Below are positions 55,041-64,000 of a stretch of DNA of 64,000 bases, one piece after another. The stretch comes from Achatina immaculata (lineage: Eukaryota; Mollusca; Gastropoda; Stylommatophora; Achatinidae). The DNA is taken from assembly GCA_009760885.1 (NCBI GenBank), contig CM019692.1, forward strand, positions 45,693,430-45,757,429. The letters are read 5' to 3'. A program made the position numbers and the translations under genes. The notes below the pieces were generated by a model. The model had not been told where the DNA came from. It saw only the letters and a program-made list of their open reading frames with translations, and did not search any database. The first letter of the stretch is position 1. The number at the start of each line of letters is the position of its first letter.

Positions 55041-57239
55041 ACTCTCTCTCTCTCTCTCTCTCTCTACCGACAAGCGTAAGATATCATGTCCTTCCATAAC
55101 CCTCGATCCCTTGTGCATCTCAACAGGTTTTTCACTTAGCATTTACCGCGCCAGGATACGAAACCATCAAACATCTTCTCTCTCTCTGTCTACCTCTGCC
55201 TCTTCTACCTTCGATCTTCCCTGTTGACATTAGTTACTTTAGCCCGCCTCTCCTCCAAACATGCCCCACAAATATGGATCGTCGTTTTCTTATCTTCGTT
55301 ATAAGCTTGTTTGTTTGTTTCTTCTGCCTCTTTCAGAACTTCCTTATCCGATTTCTTTGAAATTAAAAACTCTAAAACTTCAGCAAAGAATGTGATCTCT
55401 CATATACTGACTTCACATGCGTAAAATGAGAAATTCAGAGAGTCCCCGCTTTGCGACATTTCGCTTTACTATGATTCGTTTTTCCGACCATCGGTTCAGA
55501 GACTTGTAATTGAAAATGTACTAATATTTTTAACAATATACAGTACTTATTTAACGTAAAGGTAGTTATTTTAAAGTTTCTGTACAAATTATAGCCCCTC
55601 TAGTTTATTTTCTTTTATGTTTCAAAATATGCTTGTATCTTGACATCTAAGAAATTCGCTTTACGTCCATTTCACTTTAGACTGGGCCGGAAAGTGAGGA
55701 CTATTTGTATTTTAGTAACTCGTTTACATTTTTAGATGCATCAGGGCAGAAGCCGACTTTATAAAATGTAGAGTTGAAGGAAGTTGAAGCAAATCTAAGA
55801 GTAACATTAAACGCTAATCGAGTAATGACAGTAAAATAATAATGTTAAAGGCTGTCCCCGGTTTACATCAGTTCAGTTTACGCAGTTTCACAATTATGTC
55901 GAATTTAAGGTCAACAGGTAACAGGGCCACCAGAAGACGAAGAAAACGCTAGAGACATATCCCCTCCCTCTCTTTCTTTCTCTCTCTATCACTCGAGCAC
56001 AAAACACGATCTCTCTCACACAGCAGTAGACAAAGACTCTGGCTCAAAACTAACTCAAAAATCATACCTTACAAACCTCGCTCAGACTTTCTGAAATCCC
56101 GTGCCTTTTTCAGCTGTGCTCAAAGTCTGAGGAAATCACCCCATAAGCCTGAGTACATAAACAAACAACCAAGGCGTTTACTTTACTTAGCATTTGCAGG
56201 GGAGCAACTCTGTTAAATATATACTGTTACATGGCTAATAAATGTTAACATTATTTTTATAAATAGAAGTCATAGCATTTATTTCAGCTAAGATAGTTTT
56301 TAAAATGTCTAAAAACATCACAATCTGCTAAATAATGCTGCCAAGGAAGTCATGCTGTTTTTTTTTTCTTTCTTGTTTTCTTTCTATCTTCACCATTTCT
56401 AACATAAGGTATTGTTTCGTGAAAAAAAGTTCAAAGTATGACGGACATATCATGAAATAGAACACTTTTCCCAGACATAAGTGATCTTTGGCGTTTCTCA
56501 ATGTTTTAAACCGTCAATCTAAAGGGAGGCATTGCTTCTGTCGGTCAGCGATTGCTCAGAGTGATTCACCGAAAGAAATCACATGCCACCTGATGTGCGT
56601 CTGTATTGGTCAAGCTGTCTCGAGACTTGCCTTCCGCTTAGAACCAGTTAATTTTAACTCACTGAAATTCTCTCTTTTAACAGATTTCCTGAATCGTTAA
56701 ACAACACCCCACCCCACTCCAGCCCCTCTGACATAGCACTATGACACGCATTTGACATGCACATAGCGGGTGTAATGTTAATGTCTACCTGACCTTTCAC
56801 TACAGTATAAATGGGATATCATCGATCGGATATTGTTTCACGGGGGCGTTCCGGAACCAGTTGGCGTTTATGTTGCGAAAGTTTAGGAGAGTCTGTTTAC
56901 TGTTATTGGTACATGTTAAGTTCATTCTTTGGAAGCTGGATCAGAAAAGTGAACCGCAAGTTAGCATTTACTTTAACCTGCGTGCGGGGGGTTCATAAAG
57001 TTTGATAACCATAGCTAAGGAATAACCATTGGCAGTATCACCACTGGCCATGTTTTCTTTGCCAAATCAATATGGCTGATTGAGGCACGCTCTAGGCGAG
57101 GTGGAGCCGACAACTTTTATCATGAGAAGACATGAACACTAATCGCTTCGCTCCACAGACGCTCGTTCTATTCATACGTATATTATTGTTTTGTTATAAT
57201 TATTTATTCGAATACTAATAGTAATAGTAGTAGTAGTTT
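55041..57239. other. no recognisable gene
   Basis: AT-rich. (CT)n at 55041-55064 and CT-rich bits near 55975. 55440-55500 and 55620-55690 contain similar short phrases ('tcgctttac', 'atttcgcttta') that may be old repeat. Neither the 70-codon frame at 56488 nor the 64-codon frame at 56811 shows a domain. Confidence 0.45.
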
Positions 57240-57960
57240 CTTTGAGGAAAGGGTACCTGTGCTTCCAGCCTTCAAGGGCACCTTCGCTTGTATTGTCAGG
57301 TTTGAGAAAAATATTAGGGAGCACAATCTACTTGCTGTGAATGCAGAGGTTAACGCCCTTGTCAGCGAAAACTTCAATGAAGCAAATGCAGTTATTTACG
57401 CAGATGGATCTGTTGTACGACAACAAACGAGCGCATGAGCATTTACAGTACGCTCAAAAGGGAGAAAAATCCAGGAAGCCAGCGGTTCCTTCGTTATGAC
57501 CACAAGCAGAATGACGATGGGGGTGCCCGTGTCTGCATTCTAAGTGATTCAATGAGCATGATCCGGAGGGTCGAGATAGGCTCTGTACCCAGGCAGTGGC
57601 TTGAGAGATCAACGATTTGCAGACTCCCTTTCATCTATGTCCCTGGGCATACAGGCGTGCTGATAGGTTGGCTGGCTCTCTCGTCATTGCAGGTGGACAA
57701 CCACTGGATCGAGCCGATATTATCAATGATTTAGAAAGAGGAAGACATGAGGACTTCGAGAGAGGCCAATCTACATAACCGCTTAGAATGAGAAAGCTGG
57801 GAGTACAGACATGCACGTCTAGGACTGAAAGACATATGGAGCGTGTGAGAGGACTTGTAAACCAACACAGAACGGGCACTATCAGACGGATATATGGGGT
57901 GGGGGGAGAATGGGAGAAAATCTGAGCACATATGAACATGTCCGAAGTGCAATAATGAGG
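57240..57960 (+). pseudogene. LINE RNase H domain remnant
   Basis: Frames together give an RNase H-like domain: NAVIYADGSVVRQQTSA (first acidic residue, about 57395), YVPGHTGV (about 57635, the conserved His-Gly-His/GHxG region) and then NDLERGRHEDF-like residues with LGLKDIWS. Stops and frameshifts every 30-60 codons. RNase H modules of this form occur at the C-terminus of several non-LTR retrotransposon ORFs; the neighbouring RT was not found. Confidence 0.65.
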
Positions 57961-58254
57961 GTACAAACCATAAACTGTAAACCATAATTATATCTTCGTT
58001 TTTGCTGTGTTATTTTCTTTATGTGATGATGATCGTTATCGTGTGCCGTCTTCTGTAGAAAAGTTGACGGTAATGAATCTCCAGTTTCCTTGCTCCCTCG
58101 CCTTGATGGTGCTAGGATGTATCTTGTCTACGGTCCTATGTTATCTTCTCATTCACATCTCTGTCTCTCGCTTTTTTTCTCTCCACCTTTCCTTCTAGTA
58201 TAATCTTCAGTATATCATTATGTCTTTTGATGTGGCCAAAGTATTCTTGTTATA
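57961..58254. other. no feature
   Basis: Nothing recognised; possibly the 3' flank of the LINE family 4 copy to the right. Confidence 0.35.
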
Positions 58255-58960
58255 CCAGTATCTACTCTTACATCCTTCCCTTGCCGTTAAACGTCACATA
58301 GGGCCGGCATGGTAGTTCGTCAAGATGTCCTGTCTTCGTCAAATTTTCAATCTCATCAAGGGCTGTTATGCCCACTGAATTGACTTCTCTTAACAATGTC
58401 CTCTTTAGAGTTTCACCAGGTCGACCTATTTTTCCTCTGCCTGTTGTGCTCCACTTGATAGCTTGTTTTGGTATTCTCTGATTGTTTCTTTTCATCACAT
58501 GACCGACATATGTCTATTTTCTTTTTCTGATCAACCATGAGACAGGTTGTTGTTTGCTCATCTGTCTTATTTCTGCATTGTTCTTGAATTCATTCCACTT
58601 TATATCGAGTATTTTCCTTAGGCATTTGTTTTTGAAAGAGTCTTATTTCTTGTCTGTTTCTTTTGTTGTTTTCCAGCTTTCACATACATAAATGAGGGTG
58701 GATATTAGATTTGAATTGAATAATCTTAAATTGGTTTTTGTGCTTATAACTTTTGAATGCAATATGTTCTCAAGATTCTTGAAAGTCAATGCTGCTATGG
58801 CAATTAAAATTCTAACTTCTTTTCTGGTGTCACCATCGTGGTCTATGTAGCTGCCGAGATATACAAAATGGTTTACTTCTTCAACAGCTGCTCCTTCTAC
58901 GTATATTTGTTCTTCGTCGTTAATGAGAACCTTCATTATTTTTTTTTAATCCTTGCTAAT
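58255..58960 (-). mobile_element. LINE family 4, RT C-terminus
   Basis: Minus strand: MKVLINDEEQIYVEGAAVEE, NHFVYLGSYIDHDGDTRKEV, HSKVISTKTNLRLFNSNLIS, then after a shift MKRNNQRIPKQAIKWSTTGR and GETLKRTLLREVNSVGITAL. Longest copy of this family here; the 3' end near 58262 matches 33385-33400. Confidence 0.88.
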
Positions 58961-59199
58961 TTCAAAGTATCTAATATATTCACAAAATTATCGTTTTATT
59001 ATGTTTCACAACATTATTTTCAAGTTATACGCTAGCACAATAACATGCCACTAAAACATTATGAGGCTCTCAGAGAAGTTTCAGAATAACAGACACTAGT
59101 TAAAATGATAAGAAACAGGCAGTCAAAATTTATTGGGCATGCCACAAGAAGACAGAATCTGGTAATGGCTGCAAAATTCAAGGGAAAAAGAAAGAGAGG
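58961..59199. other. no feature
   Basis: Contains 'tgggcatgccacaagaagac' and 'aaagaaagagagggaggcc', resembling the C-terminal end of a LINE ORF; too short to assign. Confidence 0.4.
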
Positions 59200-59835
59200 G
59201 AGGCCATGAGAAAATTATAGCGAGGCCATGAGAAAACCATTGTGAGGCCATGAGAAAAGTATAGCGAGCCCATGAGAAAACTATAGTGAGGCCATGAGAA
59301 AACTATAGCGATGCCATGAGAAAACTGTAGCTAGGCCATGAGGAAAGTATAGCTAGGCAATGATAAAAGTATAGCGAAGCCATGAGAAAAGTATAGCTAG
59401 GCCATGAGAAAACTATAGCTAGGCCATGAGAAAACTTTAGCAAGTTCGTGATAAAACTATAGCAAGGTCATGAAAAACTATAGCTAGGCCATGAGAAAAC
59501 TATAGCTAGGCCATGAGAAAACTTTAGCAAGGTCGTGATAAAACTATAGCAAGATCATGAAAAACTATAGCTAGGCCATGAGAAAACTTTAGCAAGGTCG
59601 TGATAAAACTATAGCTAGGCCATGAGAAAACTATAGCTAGGCCATGAGAAAACTTTAGCAAGGTCGTGATAAAACTATAGCAAGATCATTAAAAACTATA
59701 GCTAGGCCGTGAGAAAAATATAGCAAGGTCGTGATAAAACTATAGCTAGGCCATGAGAAAACTATAGCTAGGCCATGAGAAAACTTTAGCAAGGTCATGA
59801 TAAAACTATAGCTAGGCCATGAGAAAAGTATCTTA
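59200..59835 (+). repeat. 22-bp minisatellite
   Basis: About 29 copies of 'aggccatgagaaaactatag' plus 'ct', with a higher-order 3-unit pattern in the middle ('ttagcaaggtcgtgataaaa'). Isolated copies of the same unit occur at 61365-61425, 61690-61735 and 61890-61935. Confidence 0.93.
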
Positions 59836-60177
59836 GTGGTCTGACCCCAAGTGGCAGGGTAAGAGAAAAGCACTAGGACTGGCTGGAAACACGCAGCGAT
59901 CACTGCACACTGAGAAGCATATCGCCACCGCTATCTGGCACTCAATGGAAAAAAATACCACAATCATGAAAAGAAACATGATACTCTAAATATCACACAT
60001 GACATCATTCACTCAACATGAAACATGACCGGTATAGCAGATACTGTAGAAGTGCTAGCAGTTTAAAGCCAGAACGTGATGTCGTAACCATCTAGTATAA
60101 TGTAAAGAATAATTATAATATTTCTGCCATATTTACTCATAACTGGCCATTACCATGAACACACACACAAAAAAAGA
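59836..60177. other. no feature
   Basis: 59850-59945 resembles the end of a LINE ORF ('ctggctggaaacacgcag'; compare 37650-37720), but too little remains to name it. Confidence 0.35.
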
Positions 60178-60482
60178 ACAAATATGTCCATACTACAAGA
60201 ACTTAATATTGAAGAAGGCCGGCTAGTAAAGAGATTAAAGAGAGAAAACTTAAATATTGTGGACACATTAAACGCCATCATAAACTATAGAAGACCGTTT
60301 CGGAAGGGTACATAATGGAAAAAAGAAAGAGAGGAAGACCAAGGCGAAGATGGCTGCAAGACATCGTTGATGATCTGCAAATGGATGCATCACCAGCAGG
60401 CCATCTTGCTCACAACCGAGAGGCCTACAGGAGTGCTGTTTGGGAGGCAAAGTTCCGCAAGGGACATGCAAATGAATGAATG
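60178..60482 (+). mobile_element. LINE family 3, 3' end, (AATG)n tail
   Basis: 'caagaacttaatattgaaga' (codons for QELNIEEG), RPRRRWLQDIVDDLQMDASP near 60335, then FRKGHANE and aatgaatgaatg. The clearest example of the family's 3' terminus, ending 12 bp from the donor of the candidate exon at 60495. Confidence 0.88.
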
Positions 60483-60494
60483 AATGGTCCTTAC

Positions 60495-60618
60495 CTGTGT
60501 TGACTGCTCTCGTTGTTGATAGAGCCCTATTTAAGAACAGCCTGTTGCCTACAGCAAGAGAGCTCAGGGGTGCGTAGACGCTGTCCGATTTTACTGACAT
60601 TGACTCATAGGTGACGTT
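60495..60618 (-). CDS. candidate exon of unknown gene
   Basis: Acceptor 'gcaaatcttgaacag' and donor CAG|GTAAGG (minus). 124 bp, phase 0 in and phase 1 out. Encodes NVTYESMSVKSDSVYA, PLSSLAVGNRLFLNRA and LSTTRAVNTG. No domain recognised; NVT is a possible N-glycosylation site. It is squeezed between a LINE 3' end and a SINE-C fragment, so it could instead be chance sequence. The phase does not match the acidic exon at 52095-52161 directly. Confidence 0.35.
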
Positions 60619-60624
60619 CTGTTC

Positions 60625-60735
60625 AAGATTTGCAAACCATAGCTGACCAAGACCCTGTCCCACCTCTTCGTTAGTACCCCCCCCCCCCAGTAACGGACGT
60701 TGCCTGGGTAACGGGGCAGGGGTCGCCATAGTCTT
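60625..60735 (+). mobile_element. SINE-C fragment
   Basis: 'caaaccatagctgaccaaga', 'ctgtcccacctcttcgttag', 'ggtaacggggcaggggtcgc' match the reverse complement of 44470-44600. Contains a C-run at 60677-60688. Confidence 0.6.
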
Positions 60736-60794
60736 TCTTCTTTGTATGAACGGTTATTTCTAACAAATGGTTTATCTTTTATCCCCCCCCACGT

Positions 60795-61013
60795 GACTTG
60801 GTTGTCAAGTTCTCCTAGCATTCCTTGGTTGGCAAATTCTCCTTGCATCCCTTGGTTGGCAAATTCTCCTTGCATTCCTTGGTTGGCAAATTCTCCTAGC
60901 ATTCCTTGGTTGGCAAGTTCTCCTAGCATTCCTTGGTTGGCAAGTTCTCCTAGCATTTCTTGGTTGGCAAGTTCTTCTAGCACTCCTTGGTTGGCAAGTT
61001 CTCCTAGAATTCC
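60795..61013 (+). repeat. 27-bp minisatellite
   Basis: Eight copies of 'ccttggttggcaaattctcc' plus 'tagcatt'. On the minus strand it reads as a 9-residue repeat (GELANQGML) within a 157-codon frame. No splice sites or start context support it as protein. Confidence 0.93.
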
Positions 61014-61329
61014 TCTTGCTATGTTCCAGGTGAAAGTTCTCCGCTTGTCTGTGCTTGTTTTCACTCCTCACTGTGTCTGCCGTCGACTCTATGCAGTGTA
61101 CACAGCAAAACTGAGGAAGATCTAATGTGGATGTAAACTGAACCTCCTTCAAAGTCCGTGTCCTCTATAACAACTCAGCAACCAGTGGCAACCAGAGAAA
61201 CAAAGTCTGCGTGTGCCAGGTAAATGAAAATCCTCTTATTGTTTTCATGCAGTTGCTTCTACGTGCATTATTTCCAGTCTGATGATATGTAGGCAATTTT
61301 ATTAGTTTTACTACAAGTGCTTCTTTGTT

Positions 61330-62215
61330 TTTACCTCAGTTTTACTGGAGATTTTGCTAGCGAGGCCATGAGAAAACTATAGAAAGGCCATGATAAAACC
61401 GTAACGAAGCCATGATAAAAATATAGGAAATCTAATTATCTTAGATTTACTGGAAATGTTGTTAGTTTTATCTCAGCTTTGCATGAGATTTTGCTAGTTT
61501 TATCTCAGCTTTAATGGAGAATTTGCTATTTTTATCCCAGCTTTACTGGAGAATTTGCTAGTTTTGTCCCAGATATTCTGGAAATTTTGATAGTTTTATC
61601 CCAGCTTTGCTGGAGATTTTCCTAAGTTTATCTCAGCTTTACTGCAGATTTTTTTTAGTTTTATATTATATTTACTGGAGATTTTGCTGGCGAGGCCATG
61701 AGAAAACTATAGCAAAGCCATGAATAAACTATAGTAGTTTTAAATTAGGAAATCTAATTATCTATTTAGTTTTATTTCAGCTCTGGAAATTGTTTCATTT
61801 TTATTTCAGTTTAACTGGCCATTTTTCTAGCTTTATTTCAGCTAACCGGAGGTTTTGCTAGTTTTATCTCAGATTTAGTAGTTATTTTGCTAGCGAGGCT
61901 ATGAGAAAACTATAGCAAGGCCATGAGAAAACCATAGAAGTTTTCAATTAGGAAATCCAATTATCTTAGAATTACTGAAGATTTTGCTAGTTTTATCTCA
62001 GATTTACAAGATGTTTGGTTAGTTTTATCTCAGATTTACCGGATATTTTGCTAGTTTTATCTCGGCTTTACTGGAGATTTTTCTACTTTTATCTCAGCTT
62101 TATTGGAGATTTTGCTAGTTTTATTTCAGCTTAACCGGAGGTTTTGCTAGTTTTATATCAGCTTTACTGGAGATTTTGCTAGTTTTATCTCAGATATACT
62201 GGAGATTTTTGTACT
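61330..62215 (+). repeat. ~32-bp degenerate repeat interleaved with 22-bp units
   Basis: About 20 copies of 'ttttgctagttttatctcag' plus 'ctttactggaga', interrupted three times by the 22-bp unit of 59200-59835. Confidence 0.85.
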
Positions 62216-62300
62216 TTTTAAACTCCTGTTTTTTTTTTGTTTACCCTCATACGCTATTTGTCTTCTGTTTGTTTGCCTGTTCTCTATGTACCTTGTACAG

Positions 62301-62479
62301 ATGTCCTTCACAGCTTGCGCAGCGCTGACATTGAAGCAGATATTATGGCGGATGTGGTGTGGGATTCAGCGGCAGAACTGAAGCTCTTGAATGGATTAAG
62401 AACTCACTTTCGTTTGCAAAATCCGCCGTTTGTGGGAACGACGTTCGTTAACACTACTTACACTGATTCAATAGTCAAG
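62301..62479 (+). CDS. candidate exon, first copy of duplicated pair
   Basis: Acceptor 'tctctatgtaccttgtacag' ends at 62300, phase 1. Possible donor AAG|GTTAAA at 62480 is weak. Encodes VLHSLRSADIEADIMADVVW, DSAAELKLLNGLRTHFRL and QNPPFVGTTFVNTTYTDSIVK-like residues (NTT is a glycosylation site). GC-balanced, with no stop in this frame across the exon. The family is not recognised. Confidence 0.45.
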
Positions 62480-62576
62480 GTTAAAGATTGTGCGAGTTTT
62501 TGTTTTTTTTTTTTGTTTACCCTCATACGCTATTTGTCTTCTGTTTGTTTGCCTGTTCTCTATGTACCTTGTACAG

Positions 62577-62755
62577 ATGTCCTTCACAGCTTGCGCAGCG
62601 CTGACATTGAAGCAGATATTATGGCGGATGTGGTGTGGGATTCAGCGGCAGAACTGAAGCTCTTGAATGGATTAAGAACTCACTTTCGTTTGCAAAATCC
62701 GCCGTTTGTGGGAACGACGTTCGTTAACACTACTTACACTGATTCAATAGTCAAG
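62577..62755 (+). CDS. candidate exon, second copy of duplicated pair
   Basis: Identical to 62301-62479 in sequence and flanking signals. If both are real, they would be tandem-duplicated exons of one gene whose other exons lie outside the window. An assembly duplication is the alternative. Confidence 0.4.
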
Positions 62756-62815
62756 GTTAAAGATTGTGCGAGTTTTTGTTTTTTTTTTTTGGTTTAGAAG
62801 TACCACGAAACATAT

Positions 62816-62832
62816 ATATATATATATCTCTT

Positions 62833-62863
<31 letters not shown>

Positions 62864-62885
62864 AGTTTCTCTCTCTCTTTCTCTA
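62816..62885 (+). repeat. (TA)n and CT-rich tract
   Basis: tatatata followed by ctctct runs. Confidence 0.85.
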
Positions 62886-63387
62886 ATTGTTTCTGTCTTG
62901 CAGCCTGCTCATTTAATTCTGTTAATTGTGAAAATAACGCAAAAGTTTATTTATTTATTTTATTTTAAAATATAAATTTAGGAGCCTTAGTTGGGAGGAA
63001 CGGAGGGAGGGAGGGAGGGGGGAAGAGGTTGAGAAATGAGGGAAACATTTTATGATGAATAAAGCTGCAGTTAGCTTTTTTTCCCTCCCGTTATTTTTCT
63101 GAATGGTTACAAGATGCAGTAATAACATTAGTAACAATAATAATTAATTCATGCAGTAATAACATTAGTAACAATAATAATTAATTAACCATTAAAAAAA
63201 GGATTCATTTCGCTTTAATTTTAAACATGAGAAGTTCCGTTCGCTGTAGGCTTTGTCGAGATAGTTTCTTGAGGAGAATCGCTCATTACCGATTCTACAA
63301 ATAATTTGTTCATTCTGGAAGGTCACGGTCACCATAAGCCGATATTTGCGCTTGTCAGCGAATCGCAAAAATCTTTGAAACAATTGG
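62886..63387. other. no gene
   Basis: A 36-bp direct duplication 'gcagtaataacattagtaac' occurs at 63115 and 63154. G-rich run near 63005. Nothing else recognised. Confidence 0.45.
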
Positions 63388-63465
63388 GAATTTTTATCTT
63401 TTTCATTTAGAGATTTCTATGACGTTGAAGTCATAGAAATCTCTAAATGAAATAGATAAAAATTC
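63388..63465. repeat. 78-nt hairpin (36-bp arms, 6-nt loop)
   Basis: Arms 63388-63423 and 63430-63465 are inverted complements with one mismatch, around the loop gttgaa. Arm core 'catttagagatttctatgac'. AT-rich, no coding frame. Confidence 0.95.
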
Positions 63466-63519
63466 GTAAGAGGAAATGGTCTTGTAAGAACTGAGTAGTT
63501 TTTGGTTGGAGATATCCAT

Positions 63520-63900
63520 AGAATGTCGGGTTAGGAAGTGAAGATTTCGCCACTCTTTGGTTAGGACATGAACGTTTTTGGCAATCTTATGTTAGGAAGT
63601 GAAATTTCCTGAAATCTTGGGTTAGGAAGTGAAATTTTTAGCAATCCTTTCTTAGGAAGTGAAAGTTTCGGCAGTTTTTAGCAATCCTTTGTTAGGAAGT
63701 AAAAGTTTCGGCAGTTTTGAGTTATGAAGTGAAAATTTTGACACTCTTTTATTAGGAAGTGAAAGGTTCAGTAGTCGCGGGTAAAGAAGTGAAAATTTGG
63801 TCAGTTTTGAATTAGGAAGTGAGTTTTCGCAGTTTTTACTTAGGAAGTGAAAGTTTTCCCAGACTTATTTTGGTAAGGAAGTGAAAGTTTTTGCAGTCTA
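63520..63900 (+). repeat. ~30-bp degenerate minisatellite
   Basis: About 12 copies of 'ttaggaagtgaaagtttcgg' plus 'cagttttga', with lengths from about 25 to 37 bp. Confidence 0.88.
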
Positions 63901-64000
63901 GGATCTTGATTTCACTAGAAACAGTCTCTAAGGTTGCAAGTAATTTGATCATCTTTCAGACATGTTCTATCAGAGGTTCAGGCAAAATAAAACCGTCTTG

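Larger units (their letters stand above)
62237..62790 (+). repeat. 276-bp exact tandem duplication
   Basis: Two adjacent copies (62237-62512 and 62513-62788) with no difference that I can see. Each includes a T-run, an acceptor-like tract, an exon-like segment and 'gttaaagattgtgcgag'. Confidence 0.95.

Overview
This window is from a eukaryotic nuclear genome, most likely an invertebrate and probably a mollusc (perhaps a gastropod). That placement is an inference. It rests on intron-split genes with GT-AG boundaries, tRNA-headed SINEs, many decayed RTE-like non-LTR retrotransposons, three Tc1/mariner-type elements, and very dense micro- and minisatellites. There are no bacterial-style operons, rRNA genes, CRISPR arrays or convincing free-standing tRNA genes. 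Most long open frames are simple repeats or transposon remains.

Two host genes can be reconstructed, and they converge tail to tail. On the + strand, three exons (5076-5296, 11772-11896, 22803-23010) join in frame. They encode the TM5, TM6, TM7 and cytoplasmic tail of a divergent rhodopsin-like GPCR; TM1-TM4 must lie upstream. On the - strand, six exons run from 52161 down to 31685. They encode a protein with an acidic linker followed by five copies of a four-cysteine domain, C-x(35-41)-C-x18-C-x6-C, ending in Gly-Cys-(Arg/Ser)-x-x-Phe-x-Val-Cys. Every domain exon is phase 1 at each internal junction, and the last exon carries the stop. This exon-shuffled domain array is the best candidate for an undescribed protein family. 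Possible further exons are an exactly duplicated pair at 62.3-62.75 kb (+) and one at 60.5 kb (-).

The rest is repeats. Six or more LINE families occur, mostly as 5'-truncated 3' ends, each with its own simple-sequence tail. Three TIR-bounded DNA transposons have TA flanks: an internally deleted mariner at 17.3 kb, a Tc1-like element at 36 kb and a DD34D mariner at 50.6 kb. Two tRNA-derived SINE groups each contain one copy in which an internal segment has expanded into a long minisatellite: a 34-bp unit at 0.55-1.07 kb and a 24-bp unit at 53.4-54.35 kb. About twenty other tandem arrays fill introns and intergenic DNA, some directly against exons. Also present are a near-perfect 36-bp-arm hairpin at 63.4 kb, a foldback element of roughly 480 bp at 49.8-50.25 kb, and a LINE-in-LINE insertion with a 12-bp target-site duplication at 14.9-15.3 kb.

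Coordinates of decayed repeats are approximate. Exon boundaries were read from splice motifs and reading-frame continuity and have no transcript support here.
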